This document shows, piece after piece, positions 1 through 9,853 of a DNA stretch of 64,000 nucleotides. The notes under the pieces were generated by a model. That model was not told the DNA's origin. It was given only the letters and a program-made list of their open reading frames with translations, and did no database searches. Each line of letters starts with the position of its first letter. Position 1 is the first letter of the stretch. Source of the stretch: G963692885 sp964658655 (lineage in GTDB: Bacteria > Acidobacteriota > Terriglobia > Terriglobales > Acidobacteriaceae); assembly GCA_964658655.1 (NCBI GenBank), contig CAZZZL010000001.1:1-64000 (forward strand), given 5' to 3'. A program made the position numbers and the translations under genes.

Positions 1-559
1 CAAGGCGAAAATTTCAGAACGCGCAGTCCGAGACACACGGCTACTGCCGCCGTAGAGCGGTAGGTCTGCAGCAAATACCCCTCCAATGCGATGTACTGCT
101 GCATTGTGAAGATCGCAGGCTTTTTTTGCCGCTTACTAAGGCCCCGAAGTTCAACGAGGCCGATCGGGTTTCGCTGCAGATCAACTTCTCGACCACATGC
201 CTAAAATCGGGCTGCTGTCTGACAACATGGCGAACCCTAATCTCTATTGGGAAGCGCCGGGTGAGTTGGAAGAGATGGATTTATACGGCAGCCGTCATGG
301 CACCAAAGAAGCTCCCTATCGTTGAGATCATCGTCGACAACAACAAGGTGAGCGGCCTGAAGAAGACTTTCTTCTTCAGACTCGAACCAATGTCTCATCA
401 GGTGTTCGAATGCAATCCTGAAGACTAGGCAAAGTACCTTCGCCTGGCATGGTCAGCTTCAGAACCAGGAGGATACTGCACGGAGGAACGGATGAGGATT
501 TATGAAGTCACCGGGGACGTCTCCGTAGATAGTCATGATGAACATGCCGACCGTATAAA
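1..559. other. Left edge, no recognisable gene
   Basis: I recognise no protein family in this stretch on either strand. A 100-codon open frame at 126-428 (+) exists, but its predicted product has no motif I know and no good ribosome binding site precedes it. Given the decayed IS30 fragments and pseudogenes to the right, this is most simply degraded intergenic or pseudogene DNA. Confidence 0.4.
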
Positions 560-808
560 ATGATGGATGCTTCCTATCCAGGCCTGAAGTCAATTGAGAA
601 GGAGGCCTTGAAGACTATCAAGGAAGTATTTGAGAGTCTTACGCCTGCTGATCAGGAAATTTTGGAAGCTGACGTAGAGATAGATGACTTGGAGATCATC
701 CCGACAACCTCAAGGGTGAATGTCTGCAAGCTATTGAGTCATGCTCGGTATGTAAAGCCCGGAGGAAGATACTTCGGATTGAAGCTGGAGTCTCCGGACA
801 CACGTTAG
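560..808 (+). CDS. Small hypothetical protein, 82 aa
   Basis: This is an open frame of 82 codons starting ATG-ATG. Its predicted product is acidic, with a charged N-terminal half likely to be helical (LKSIEKEALKTIKEVFESL) and no membrane segment or signal peptide. No convincing Shine-Dalgarno sequence lies before the start, and no neighbour is intact. I do not recognise the family. It may be a real small gene or the surviving piece of a larger one, since it lies in DNA rich in broken genes. Confidence 0.25.
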   Translation: MMDASYPGLKSIEKEALKTIKEVFESLTPADQEILEADVEIDDLEIIPTTSRVNVCKLLSHARYVKPGGRYFGLKLESPDTR

Positions 809-1422
809 CTGTCGGTGTAGATATGTTTCGTTCCACCGCGACCAGGATCGTTCTGCCGCATTTGCATGCATCCTTATAGGAAAGTGTTTCACGCGCCCCA
901 CACCGAAGTGAATTGATTGAATTCATCTCGACATGTCTATCCGACAGTTTTGACGTAAAGCAATCACAATGTCGGACCCATTGTGGTTCAAAGCAGAAGA
1001 CGGGGCTGCTGGCCGCGTCGAAGTCAATGATTCCCCGCGCGCGTGTCAGGTTATCTGTTATGAACTCAGACGATTCACCTGTTGCACGACAGCACTTCGG
1101 GGGAGGATAAAATCTTTGCGCCCAGTGATCCACGACTCTCTTGACCAAATCCGCTCCCTGATTCCCTGATTCTGATGGAATAGATAGATCAACGTCAGTT
1201 CTTTCGGCACACAAATTGACGGGCAGGAAAAGCGAAAGACCTGTTTCGTCACTTCCATTGAGACTTACAGCACACTTGATACAAGAACGAGCCCCGAAAG
1301 GATTGCTAGAAAGTCACATATGATTCTCTGGATATGTATAGGAACTGGTGTTTTGCCCGATATTTCAGGTGCTAGTCATGCGATGGGATTAGTCGAACTT
1401 CGCGGTTCCCGAAAAGTCGGGC
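809..1422. other. Non-coding or degraded stretch
   Basis: Overlapping short open frames occur on both strands but none has a family motif or a convincing start. I see no repeat, RNA gene or clear regulatory element here. Confidence 0.4.
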
Positions 1423-1447
1423 GGTCTCAACCGGTCGATGCAACACC
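1423..1447 (+). repeat. Possible IS30-family terminal inverted repeat
   Basis: The 25-bp segment that begins GGTCTCAACCGG and ends GATGCAACACC lies 35 bp before the transposase start codon. Reversed, it resembles in style the terminal repeats of IS30-family elements. I could not find a matching partner at the far end of the transposase remnant, as expected if that end was lost. The position relative to the gene is the main support; the assignment is inference. Confidence 0.3.
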
Positions 1448-1482
1448 ATCTGATTTAGATCATCTCTAAAGAGGGGGTGAGG

Positions 1483-1668
1483 ATGAGACAAGGAAGACCG
1501 TACGGTCTATCTGCGGTAGAAGGTCGACATTTGGCAGCGTTGGAAGGCCGGCGAGTCGTTGCATGAAATAGGTCTGCTTTGGCAAGGACCATGGCTCGAT
1601 TCGCTTTCTGTTATCGCAACACGGTGGTATTGCTCCAGCGATTCGCGACGGCCGCAGTGAACGCTTAC
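1483..1668 (+). pseudogene. IS30-family transposase, N-terminal fragment
   Basis: Reading rightward from ATG at 1483 and changing frame twice recovers the N-terminal helix-turn-helix region of an IS30 transposase. The pieces are a short start, then WQRWKAGESLHEIG, then GKDHGSIRFLLSQHGGIAPA. These match the usual order in the family. At least two frameshifts break it, so it cannot encode a working enzyme. The homology stops at about 1668, where a fragment of the C-terminal region begins on the opposite strand. The element is therefore rearranged as well as mutated. Confidence 0.7.
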
Positions 1669-1671
1669 GCC

Positions 1672-2350
1672 CGCACTGGCGTGCAGTTTACTAGCTTGAG
1701 TTTTAAAGGCCCAAGTTTTCCTAGGGCGGTGATTGAGGCGCATGGCTAGACTGTCGAGTTCAGGTTGGGAGTAGCCGGATAAGTCGGTCTTCCTGGGTAA
1801 GTAGTGTCGTAGCAGACGACTCGTATTTTCGTCAGTGCCGCGCTGCCACGGTCTTTGCGGGTCGCAGACATAGACGTTCACTTCGTATCGACTGTGAATT
1901 TCTTATGTCTGGCCATCTACAGTCCTATGTCCCAGGTCAGGGAGTGTCGCAGAGAGGCGGGGAGTTTACAAACCTGTCAGCTCAGTGAATTGACGACTGT
2001 TTGCTGTGTCTTTGCTCGACACTTCAACCAGAATGGTGAAGCGCGAATTCTGTTCCACAAGGGTTGCGATGTGACTGTTGACGGTGCCTGCGAGCAGATC
2101 TCCCTCCCAGTGACCAAGGATACCTCGATCTTCAATCTGCGCAGGTCTTTCGCAAATGGAGATGGCATCAACGGTCTGCCCCGGGCAATTTCCGCCAGCC
2201 GCCACTATGAACACTATCCTAAACTCTTAGGCGCATTGTGCAGCACCCCGCTGCGCCGCCTATACGTCTTAGCGTTAAAAGAGGGTTTCCGCATCGCCGA
2301 GAATCCGTCTCCTAACGATAGGATCGCGCAAACATTAGAAATCAGGTGGC
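1672..2350 (-). pseudogene. IS30-family transposase, central and C-terminal fragment
   Basis: On the minus strand, pieces in different frames give the IS30 catalytic core in order: VDAISICERPAQIEDR, GHWEGDLLAG, NSHIATLVE, then SLTWDIGL, MARHKKFTVDTK and YVCDPQRPWQRGTDENTSRLL. The last is the conserved region around the final acidic residue of the DDE site. The C-terminus follows (DLSGYSQPELD, RLNHRPRKT). Stops and frameshifts separate the blocks, for example between WDIGL and MARHK. It is a dead copy. It lies tail to tail with an N-terminal fragment of the same family on the plus strand. Confidence 0.75.
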
Positions 2351-2546
2351 TAAGAGCACGCTCGGTACGATAGCGGTACACGCATCAGCTTTTTTCTATT
2401 TTTGCTGACTTACGATCGATCAACTACTGAGGCTTTCTCAATTGCAATATCATTGCTTTAATTTTGAGAGACATAGAGTCTTCGTGGGAAAATCAATCCG
2501 CCGAGGGGAACCTCGTGGGATTCGACCCCCTTCCCGGCACTACTCT

Positions 2547-5500
2547 CTAATGAACAGCGAATGATTGATTTACTGCAGTGGCTGCCCTGTATTGGGCATT
2601 TCCTGCCTGGGACGCGGTAATGGTGCAGGTTCCCGCTGCGAGCGTGCTGATGGTCGTTCCGTTTGCGGAACAGACCGCGGGTGTAGCCGAAGTTAAGGTA
2701 ACGGCAAGACCGGAACTGGCAGATAGGTTTGGACTTAAAATTGTCCCCACCGATTGCGTGCCTATGGCGCTGAATGTGATCGTCTGTGAGACCTGACCAA
2801 CCGTAAATCCCCGGGTGACCGGAGATGCCGCTTTGTATGGGCCATTTCCAGCCTGCGAGGCGGTCACGCTACAGGCGCCAGCGGCAATTGTAGTAAGCGA
2901 GTTACCGTTCAATGTGCATACGAGTGGCGTCGTCGCAGTCAGAGTGACGACCAGACCCGAAGTTGAAGTGGCCGTCAAGGTGGTAGTTGTGCCTACATAT
3001 TTACCTGAGATCGAAGGGAAGGTAATGCTCTGCCCAGCCTGACTTACATTTACAGATGAGGCTATCGACGGCGCTGCTTTGTATTGGGCGTTGCCGGCCT
3101 GTGCCGCGACGACCGAACAGGCGCCCGTTGTATTGAATGTAAGATTCGTCCCGCTGATGCTGCACACCGCTGGCGTGCTCGTCGAAAAGGTAACCGGCAA
3201 CTGCGAGGTGGCCGTCGCTGCGAGCACGACCGATGCTCCTGGATAAGAGGTGGAAGCAAGGCTGAACGTAATGGTCTGAGCTATCTGGCTGACCGCGAAT
3301 GATTCATTCACAGCTGCAGCCGCTTTGTACTGAGCATTGCCAGTTTGCGTGGCCTGGACCGTGCAGGTACCTGCAGCAATCGTTGTGATCGCGAAACCTG
3401 ACGCCGAACACGTACCGGCGGTGAGCGCCGTAAGCGTGACCGGCAGACCCGAGCTGGCAGTTGGCGACAGGGTTAACAACGCGCCTACTGTTTGCGCGGA
3501 AATCGAAGGAAAAGTGATGGTCTGGGCGGACTGCGTCACGGCAAAGGACTGGGTGACCGAAGTTGCGGCTGCATACTGAGCGTTACCAGTTTGAGTTGCC
3601 TGCAGGCTGCAGGTGCCCGCGGCGATTGTCGTCACTAAATTCCCGGATACCGAGCATATTGCGGGGTTGACCGCGACAAGTGAGACCACCAATCCTGAAG
3701 TAGCCGTCGGCGAAAGATTCAAAGTCGCGCCTACAGCTTGAGCGGGGACCGCTGAAAAAGCTATTGTCTGTGAAACCAGGCTGACGCTGATCGACTTGGT
3801 CACAGATGCTGCCGCCTTGTAAGTGGCGTTGCCTGCCTGTGAGGCAACCAGCGTGCATACGCCAATCGCATTTGAGGAGAGCGTAGAATTTACCACCGAG
3901 CAGATGTTGGGTGTCGTTGACGTGATGGTCACTGGCAGCTGCGAAGTCGCCGTGACCGTTAACGCACTAACTTGAGTTGGAAATTGTGTCGCGACTGCGG
4001 CGAAATTAATTGTTTGAGCAATCTGGCTGACAGCAAACGACACCGTCACTGGACTTGCCGCCTTGTAGAGCGTGTTTCCGGGCTGAGTGGCCTGGACACT
4101 GCAGGTCCCAGCAGCAAGTGTCGTTACACTATTCCCAATAGCTGAACAAGTTGCGGCAGTCATCGAGGCAAGGCTGACGGGCAGCGTGGAGCTTGCCGAC
4201 ACAGTTGGCGTGATGGTGACGCCCACCTGTTGGCCCGTAATCGATGGGAACGTGATGCTTTGCGCAAGCTGCGAGACCACGAATGATTGTGTAATCGTTG
4301 GAGCCGCAGCATATTGGCTATTTCCCGACTGAGTAGCCTGCAATGTGCACGTGCCTGCCCCTGTCGCCGTAACTGCCAAGCCCGAGACGGAACATGCGAC
4401 AGGATTGGTGGAGACTAGAGTGACCGGCAGCCCTGATGTTGCGGTCGGCGTTAGGTTCACCACCGCACCGACAGTTTGCGCAGCGATGGGTGTAAACGTG
4501 ATGGTCTGGGCAGTCTGAATAACATTGAATGACTTGGTCACACTCGTCGCTGCCCTGTACTGCGCATTCCCGGGCTGGGCAGCTACCACACTGCAGAGTC
4601 CCACGGTGTTCGTGGTGAGTGTTGTTCCACTTATGCTGCATACCGAAGGGGTCGTCGTGCTGAAAGTGACAGGAAGCTGAGAGGTCGAAGAAGCGGACAA
4701 CTGAACTGTTGCCGTCGGAGCCTGGGTTGATATTCCGTTGAAGGTAATGGTCTGTGCGATCTGGGCGACGCTGAAGGATTGATTGACAGGATTAGCTGGC
4801 TTGTATTCAACATTCCCAGGTTGTGTCGCCTGCAAAGTGCAGGTACCCGCAGCGATCGTTGTGACGACATTCGAAGTTACTGTGCATGTTGCAGGGGTGG
4901 TCGATGAAAGGGTAACCGGCAGACCTGAGGTAGCAGTCAACACAGGAGCAAACGTCGCTCCCACTGCCTGGCTGGTGGGGGCAGCAAACGAGATGCTCTG
5001 CCCCACCTGGCTGACTGTGATGTTTCTTGCAACACTGCCGGCGGCTTTGTATTCCGCGTCACCGCCCTGCGTCACCACGACCGTGCATGTACCTGCGATG
5101 TTGAAGTTAACGACGGAGCCTGCGATGGAGCAGACCGACGGTGTCGTTGTTGAAATGCTGACCTGCAGCTGTGAGCTGGCTGTCGCATTCAGGGTGATTG
5201 ACGAGCCGGGTATCTGGGCCGCGACTGGAGCAAAGGTAATCGTCTGTGTTGCCTGGCTGACGGTAAACTTCTGTGTGACCGAAGTCGCTGCAGAATAGAA
5301 CGAATTGCCGGCTTGCGTAGCCTGTACAGTAATCGTTCCAACATCAGTGGTGGTGAGTACATTGCCGCTGACTGAAGCCGGACCAGCGACAACCGCATAC
5401 GCAATCGGCAGACCGGAAGTAGCTGTCGCGGCTAGGCTGATCGGGCTCCCGCCATAGATCTGGCTGGAAATTGCAGGGAAAGTAATGGTTTGCGAAAGGT

Positions 5501-7238
5501 AGGAACCGACGCCTGCGAGTTGAATGACCTGCGTCCCTGCCGCGACGACCGCATTGTCGACCAGCGTCAAGGTGCCGGTGGACGGACCGGTCACAGTGGG
5601 AACAAAATTCAGCAGGATCGGGCATTGTGTGGCGGCCGCCAGTTGGATACCCGAAGCGCAGTCGGAGCTGCCGAGTGTCCCCTGGCTGAAGCTACCGGAC
5701 AGTGCCAGGCTTGCAATCGTAAGCGGCTGGTTGCCGGCGTCGGTCACTGTCAGCGTTTGAGGAGGACTGATCGCATTGACGCTCGTATTTGCAAAACTGA
5801 CCGCAACCGATGAAGTCCGATTAATCTCGTACAGGGAGCTTCCACTAGTGAGGTAGAAATTTGCGGCGCTATCCAGCAGCAGCGATGAGGGATTGTTGAT
5901 GCCTGTCGGGACAGTTACCTGCGAACCACCGCCAGGTGCGACGATGATGATGGCGCTTCTTTCCGCGTCCGAAACATACACCGATCCGGAGGCATCCACA
6001 GCCACGCTAAGCGGCTTGTTGAAGCCCGTGCCGATTGGATTAGGCGAGCCACCGCCAGCTGGGTATTCGGTGACAAGATTTGCCGCCGCGATATAAAGAT
6101 TAGCGTTCCCATCTACCGCGATGCTTTGCAGTTGGTTGATGCCGCTGACCACGGTAAACGGCGCATTGCCTCCGCCGGCTGGCACCTCCGTGACGGCCCC
6201 GTTGGCCGTATCGGCTACGAACAGGTCACCAACTGCGTCGATCGCTAGACTGCCGGGGGTGCCCAGGCCGCTAATCGTAATCGCACTGAGGTCGGCCGGG
6301 CTCAGTACACCCTGCTCATTGGGGATCATAATGACCCGCTGATTTCCAGTGTCAGAGACGTAGAGATTTCCAGCGCCGTCGAGCGCCAGGGCTGTGGGAT
6401 TGAGCAGACCTGAGGGAACCAGCGTGGTCTGCGAGAGACTTCCTGCGGCAATGCTCAGGATCTGGGCATTCACTGAGTCGCTGACATACAGATTTCCAGC
6501 TCCGTCCAGGGCCGTTCCAGAGGCGTTTCCTGCGTTAGACAGCGTGGTCAGGACAGACTCCGTCCCGGGATCTATTGTGGCAGCGCTCGCAAGTCCGACA
6601 CCCGTCAGGTAGAAGGTCTGCAAGGGCAATGTATTGCCCGCTGCAAAAAGTACGACGGCGCCTGAACGAAGGCCTGGTAGAGATGGAGTGAAGGCCACTG
6701 TAACTGTACAAGTCTGGCCTGCGGAGTAAGCGGTGCCAGCGACGCAGGTGCTGCCGCCACCATCTGTGTAGTCCAGATTCGGCGCGCCGTTTGTAAGAAT
6801 GCTGACCGCCGAAAGCGTAGTATCGTTGTAGAAATTGAAGGTCAATAGTTGTGGGGTGGCAGCCGAACCAACACTGCCAGGGCCGAAGTTGGTGCCGGCT
6901 GTATTGCCGGCTGTGCCGCCGCTGGCGATCGTGGAATTGGCGATGAAGTTGGCGGAGATTACCTGTGCTTCGTTCATCGTGACGGTTGTCTGGGTGGATC
7001 CGGTATTAGCGACTTCGCCTGTCCATCCGATGAATGTGTAGCCTGCGGCGGGAGTTGCCGTGAGGTTGACAACGGTCCCGGCGGGGTAAGTCCCATCGGC
7101 ACTGACCGGGTTTATGCCAATTGACCCGCCCACTGCAGGAATCGAGGTTGCTGTCAGCAGGTACGGTCCAGTCGATGGCGCTGGCGCAGCGGTCGCGCCA
7201 TAGGAATAAACCATATTCAGTGTCTGGCCGACGCTCAC
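2547..7238 (-). CDS. Giant secreted NHL/Ig-repeat protein (downstream part of interrupted gene)
   Basis: The reading frame encodes about 1,563 residues from a possible GTG at 7238. In order it shows an InlB-like repeat (residues about 26-100, with GYTFIGWTG), a domain about 115-215 resembling abnormal-spindle/choice-of-anchor folds, an NHL beta-propeller about 225-475 (repeated ALDGAGNLYVSD-type blades), a second ASH-like domain about 480-590, and twelve Ig-like repeats to the end. Such proteins are extracellular or surface adhesins or scaffolds. There is no signal peptide and no ribosome binding site near the GTG. The frame is continuous upstream with the beta-helix gene at 7335-9377, separated only by one TAG codon. 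It is most likely the C-terminal two thirds of that gene rather than a separate one. Confidence 0.75.
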   Translation of the reverse strand: MSVGQTLNMVYSYGATAAPAPSTGPYLLTATSIPAVGGSIGINPVSADGTYPAGTVVNLTATPAAGYTFIGWTGEVANTGSTQTTVTMNEAQVISANFIANSTIASGGTAGNTAGTNFGPGSVGSAATPQLLTFNFYNDTTLSAVSILTNGAPNLDYTDGGGSTCVAGTAYSAGQTCTVTVAFTPSLPGLRSGAVVLFAAGNTLPLQTFYLTGVGLASAATIDPGTESVLTTLSNAGNASGTALDGAGNLYVSDSVNAQILSIAAGSLSQTTLVPSGLLNPTALALDGAGNLYVSDTGNQRVIMIPNEQGVLSPADLSAITISGLGTPGSLAIDAVGDLFVADTANGAVTEVPAGGGNAPFTVVSGINQLQSIAVDGNANLYIAAANLVTEYPAGGGSPNPIGTGFNKPLSVAVDASGSVYVSDAERSAIIIVAPGGGSQVTVPTGINNPSSLLLDSAANFYLTSGSSLYEINRTSSVAVSFANTSVNAISPPQTLTVTDAGNQPLTIASLALSGSFSQGTLGSSDCASGIQLAAATQCPILLNFVPTVTGPSTGTLTLVDNAVVAAGTQVIQLAGVGSYLSQTITFPAISSQIYGGSPISLAATATSGLPIAYAVVAGPASVSGNVLTTTDVGTITVQATQAGNSFYSAATSVTQKFTVSQATQTITFAPVAAQIPGSSITLNATASSQLQVSISTTTPSVCSIAGSVVNFNIAGTCTVVVTQGGDAEYKAAGSVARNITVSQVGQSISFAAPTSQAVGATFAPVLTATSGLPVTLSSTTPATCTVTSNVVTTIAAGTCTLQATQPGNVEYKPANPVNQSFSVAQIAQTITFNGISTQAPTATVQLSASSTSQLPVTFSTTTPSVCSISGTTLTTNTVGLCSVVAAQPGNAQYRAATSVTKSFNVIQTAQTITFTPIAAQTVGAVVNLTPTATSGLPVTLVSTNPVACSVSGLAVTATGAGTCTLQATQSGNSQYAAAPTITQSFVVSQLAQSITFPSITGQQVGVTITPTVSASSTLPVSLASMTAATCSAIGNSVTTLAAGTCSVQATQPGNTLYKAASPVTVSFAVSQIAQTINFAAVATQFPTQVSALTVTATSQLPVTITSTTPNICSVVNSTLSSNAIGVCTLVASQAGNATYKAAASVTKSISVSLVSQTIAFSAVPAQAVGATLNLSPTATSGLVVSLVAVNPAICSVSGNLVTTIAAGTCSLQATQTGNAQYAAATSVTQSFAVTQSAQTITFPSISAQTVGALLTLSPTASSGLPVTLTALTAGTCSASGFAITTIAAGTCTVQATQTGNAQYKAAAAVNESFAVSQIAQTITFSLASTSYPGASVVLAATATSQLPVTFSTSTPAVCSISGTNLTFNTTGACSVVAAQAGNAQYKAAPSIASSVNVSQAGQSITFPSISGKYVGTTTTLTATSTSGLVVTLTATTPLVCTLNGNSLTTIAAGACSVTASQAGNGPYKAASPVTRGFTVGQVSQTITFSAIGTQSVGTILSPNLSASSGLAVTLTSATPAVCSANGTTISTLAAGTCTITASQAGNAQYRAATAVNQSFAVH
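2550..5489 (-). repeat. Twelve tandem Ig-like repeats of about 80 codons
   Basis: The C-terminal region consists of twelve copies of a unit of about 80 residues. Each starts with a Q(T/S)I(T/S)F motif and ends near GN-x-Y-(K/R/A)-A-A. From the second copy on, every unit has two cysteines in fixed places (P-x-x-C-S and G-T-C-T types), which could form a disulfide in the exported protein; the first copy has none. The copies follow a higher-order A-B-B' pattern of three units, clearest in copies 4-12. The family resembles the MBG/YDG-type bacterial Ig-like domains. Confidence 0.85.
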
Positions 7239-7334
7239 GTTTGGTGTCGCATAGCTGAAAGTCTTGGCTGTTTGTGTCTCAGTGATCCAGTTGGGTGCCC
7301 CATACTTTGTGGTCGGATTCCCACCTACTTGTAC

Positions 7335-7337
7335 CTA
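7335..7337 (-). other. In-frame TAG codon interrupting the giant surface-protein gene
   Basis: Read on the minus strand, the codons around this position are GGC-TAG-GTA-CAA. The frame before it encodes the beta-helix protein. The same frame after it stays open for almost 4.8 kb and encodes the NHL and Ig-like domains. Removing this codon gives one frame of 2,276 codons from 9377 to 2547. It may be a nonsense mutation, an assembly error or a leaky stop. Confidence 0.8.
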
Positions 7338-9377
7338 GCCGGTCGCGAACAGACTGGAGTTGTTGAGGTACATCGTGGCCGAATTTGCCGGGGCCGGGTT
7401 CTGTGTCAATTGGTAGTAAAAGAACCCGAAGATTTCTGCCTGGGCCTGATTCGTCAGAATGACAGAAGGGGAATCCTGCTCTGTCTTGTAACCGAGCAGC
7501 CACATCTTGGCGCCATTGGCAGTAAATTTCCAACACGAGGCGCCCGTCTTGTTCCCAATCTCGTCGTCGAACTGGCGGCCATATACCGTTGTGCCCGAGT
7601 AAAAGGTGGGACCGTTGCCCGAACATTCAACAGGCCCTGCCATGGGATTGATCTGATCGTCTTCAAAAAATATGGTGTGTGTAACGCCTGGAGTGTCCTG
7701 ATAAGCGATATCGCTGTTCGTGACGGCGACCGTGCGCGGCCCCGTGTGGAGGAGATAGCAATTGTTGTACTCGCACCCATCAATAACCAGCGGGGTTTGA
7801 GACGACCCTGCGACGGTGAAGGTGATAGTGTATGCAGTTGCGCTCTTCGAGAACATTGAGCCATACATCTCAACTAGGTTGACTGAATCCGGGATTGTGC
7901 AACTCACATTTGCATTTGCGGCATAAACGCCGGGCGGGAGATATACGGCAGTTCCGGGTGCATTCGTGATGGCATCGCACCATGTCGAAGGATCCGATCC
8001 AAGTTCTGTCCACGTGCTTGGGTCGTCGACAGAGGGCGATGGCGTCTCCGCCTCAGGCAGATTCAGCGACGCAGGAGCTTGGCTTGCATTGAAAAGCGAA
8101 TGCGCGGGACCACTCCAGTTTTCCTTAAGGTTGCCGGCGTAAGTTACAGGGCTTCCCGTAAACGAATCTATCTCCGTGGGACTATATGCTGAAGACGATA
8201 TATTTCTTGCGTAGAACGTAGAACCCGCTTGATTTACAATTCCGGTCGACGTAGCTCCGCCGCTATAGAAGATCTCAGAATCGAGCACCGCTGCATTGCT
8301 CGTGGGACCTGTTTCGTACCATGCCGTGCCCTGGTTATCGCTCAACCAATGCTGCACCGATAGCTTTAAGTTGCTGAGGTAGACGCCATACATCGTCTGA
8401 CCTTCGGTCGTCAGGCCGTCGAAGGTGACGCTGTACTCCGAGGACTGCTGTGACGCGTTGACCCCCCAGGTGCAACCGTAGATTGCGAGGTTGCGCACCA
8501 TCGTGGGGCCAGGATAACTGCTATGCAGATCAAGCCCGTCGGCGCAGCCTGAATCATCCGACCATATCTGGACGTTGTTGATTTCTCCAACGTTATTGTT
8601 TACCCATTGAAGTATCGAAGCGTTTGGATTTCCCGGACCTATCTCGATTCCAATGTTACTGATAAAGGTCTGGAAGTTTTCATTGCCCAGAACACTGGGG
8701 TAGGCAAATAAAGCCGTAGCGTTCCCGGTATTGAACGCTGGAATACTAGGATCGAGACGAATTTCGGTGGTTTGCGAGCCTGAACCGTAGATATGCCAGT
8801 AGTTTCCATACGGCTTTATCTGTCCTGTGACGCGATAGCATCCCGGAGGAAAGTAGAGGTAGATACTGCGCCCTCCGAAACCTACTGATGTACTTCCTGT
8901 ACGCGATCCCTGCAGGAGTGCGTTGATTCCCGCGGTGTCGTCGAGCGTACAGGTATTGTCCAGGGACGCTATGTTGTTATTAGTGACATCGACCATGCCA
9001 TAAGTGGGCCCATCGAAAAATCCGCTGGGATACGTCACACTTGCGGTCAACTGAGCACCGATACCGTCAGATGGAATGACCGAGATAGTTCCCGGCACAA
9101 AGTTAAGCGCGTCTGTGCCGTTCGCAGGGAGCATAGTGCCAGGCGCTATGGTGATCGGGTACGTGCCGACCGGAGAACTGGATGTCGCCGTGGTCGTGAG
9201 CGCAGGCTGCCCTGTAAATACACTCGCGTACGTACCGGAATAGGCCGATGTATAGAAGATCAGTGGGGGTACTGGATCGCCGACGTGCATCGTGAGGTGC
9301 GTTGCAGCGACCGTATATGTCGCTGCAAATGAAGGCAGAGTTATTACAAACAAGAGGAGCGCGATGATTCGTTTCAC
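7335..9377 (-). CDS. Secreted right-handed beta-helix (pectate lyase superfamily) protein
   Basis: The product has 680 residues. It starts at a GTG with a clear signal peptide (residues 1-18, hydrophobic LLLFVITLPSFA). An MBG-type Ig-like domain follows at about 20-100 (MHVGDPVPPL ... PVGTYPITI). From about 115 to the end comes a right-handed parallel beta-helix of the pectate-lyase-3 superfamily, shown by DDTAGINALLQ, the YFPPGCYRVTGQIKPYG region and many short repeats with N, G and aromatic residues. Family members bind or cleave polysaccharides; the substrate cannot be told from sequence. The frame ends at a TAG after SSLFATG, and the domain appears to continue in frame beyond it. The gene as it stands probably encodes a truncated protein. 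Confidence 0.8.
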   Translation of the reverse strand: MKRIIALLLFVITLPSFAATYTVAATHLTMHVGDPVPPLIFYTSAYSGTYASVFTGQPALTTTATSSSPVGTYPITIAPGTMLPANGTDALNFVPGTISVIPSDGIGAQLTASVTYPSGFFDGPTYGMVDVTNNNIASLDNTCTLDDTAGINALLQGSRTGSTSVGFGGRSIYLYFPPGCYRVTGQIKPYGNYWHIYGSGSQTTEIRLDPSIPAFNTGNATALFAYPSVLGNENFQTFISNIGIEIGPGNPNASILQWVNNNVGEINNVQIWSDDSGCADGLDLHSSYPGPTMVRNLAIYGCTWGVNASQQSSEYSVTFDGLTTEGQTMYGVYLSNLKLSVQHWLSDNQGTAWYETGPTSNAAVLDSEIFYSGGATSTGIVNQAGSTFYARNISSSAYSPTEIDSFTGSPVTYAGNLKENWSGPAHSLFNASQAPASLNLPEAETPSPSVDDPSTWTELGSDPSTWCDAITNAPGTAVYLPPGVYAANANVSCTIPDSVNLVEMYGSMFSKSATAYTITFTVAGSSQTPLVIDGCEYNNCYLLHTGPRTVAVTNSDIAYQDTPGVTHTIFFEDDQINPMAGPVECSGNGPTFYSGTTVYGRQFDDEIGNKTGASCWKFTANGAKMWLLGYKTEQDSPSVILTNQAQAEIFGFFYYQLTQNPAPANSATMYLNNSSLFATG

Positions 9378-9853
9378 GAGGATATACCCTTGCCGCCAAC
9401 AGGATTATCGATATCTGGAGTGATTGGTAGCTGCAGAAGGTCGCCATTGTGCGACAAAGAAATAACAGGAGAAACCGAGTTAGATAACTCGAAAGGGCCC
9501 AAGGGGGCTCTTCTCCACAGTTGACGTGCAGGGGAGAGTAGCTACGTGAAAATAGTATGTAAATGCCGTGGTGTCAAACAAAAAAAATGGGAGGCTTCAT
9601 ATCTTTGAATTGGTTTATGACATTCTCGAGGTGCCTTACACCGCATGGTGCAGCGGCAGATTGCTATCATGTCCGCTGTCTCGATCCTGCTGCTACCGCC
9701 GCTTCATTCCCCATGACTGGCGATAGCCGGTGATTATTCGATCGTCATTTTCCGTAACACAGCGAAACCTGGCCAACTTTTAATCAGCGCGAAGGTCCAT
9801 GCAATCTAATTGCGGGCAGTGCGCAGAGCGCCTTACCCCGGGCTGTTCATGTC
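9378..9853. other. Upstream region of the giant surface-protein gene
   Basis: No gene is visible in this 476-bp stretch. It should carry the leftward promoter of the beta-helix gene. I cannot point to a sure promoter or operator in it. Confidence 0.4.

Noticed and set aside
696..1258. Overlapping minus-strand open frames of 172 and 66 codons
   Set aside because: They overlap each other and plus-strand frames, have no motif and no plausible start signal; chance frames in degraded DNA.
1855..2373. A 172-codon plus-strand frame
   Set aside because: It lies antisense to the IS30 catalytic-core remnant, whose motifs on the minus strand are clear.
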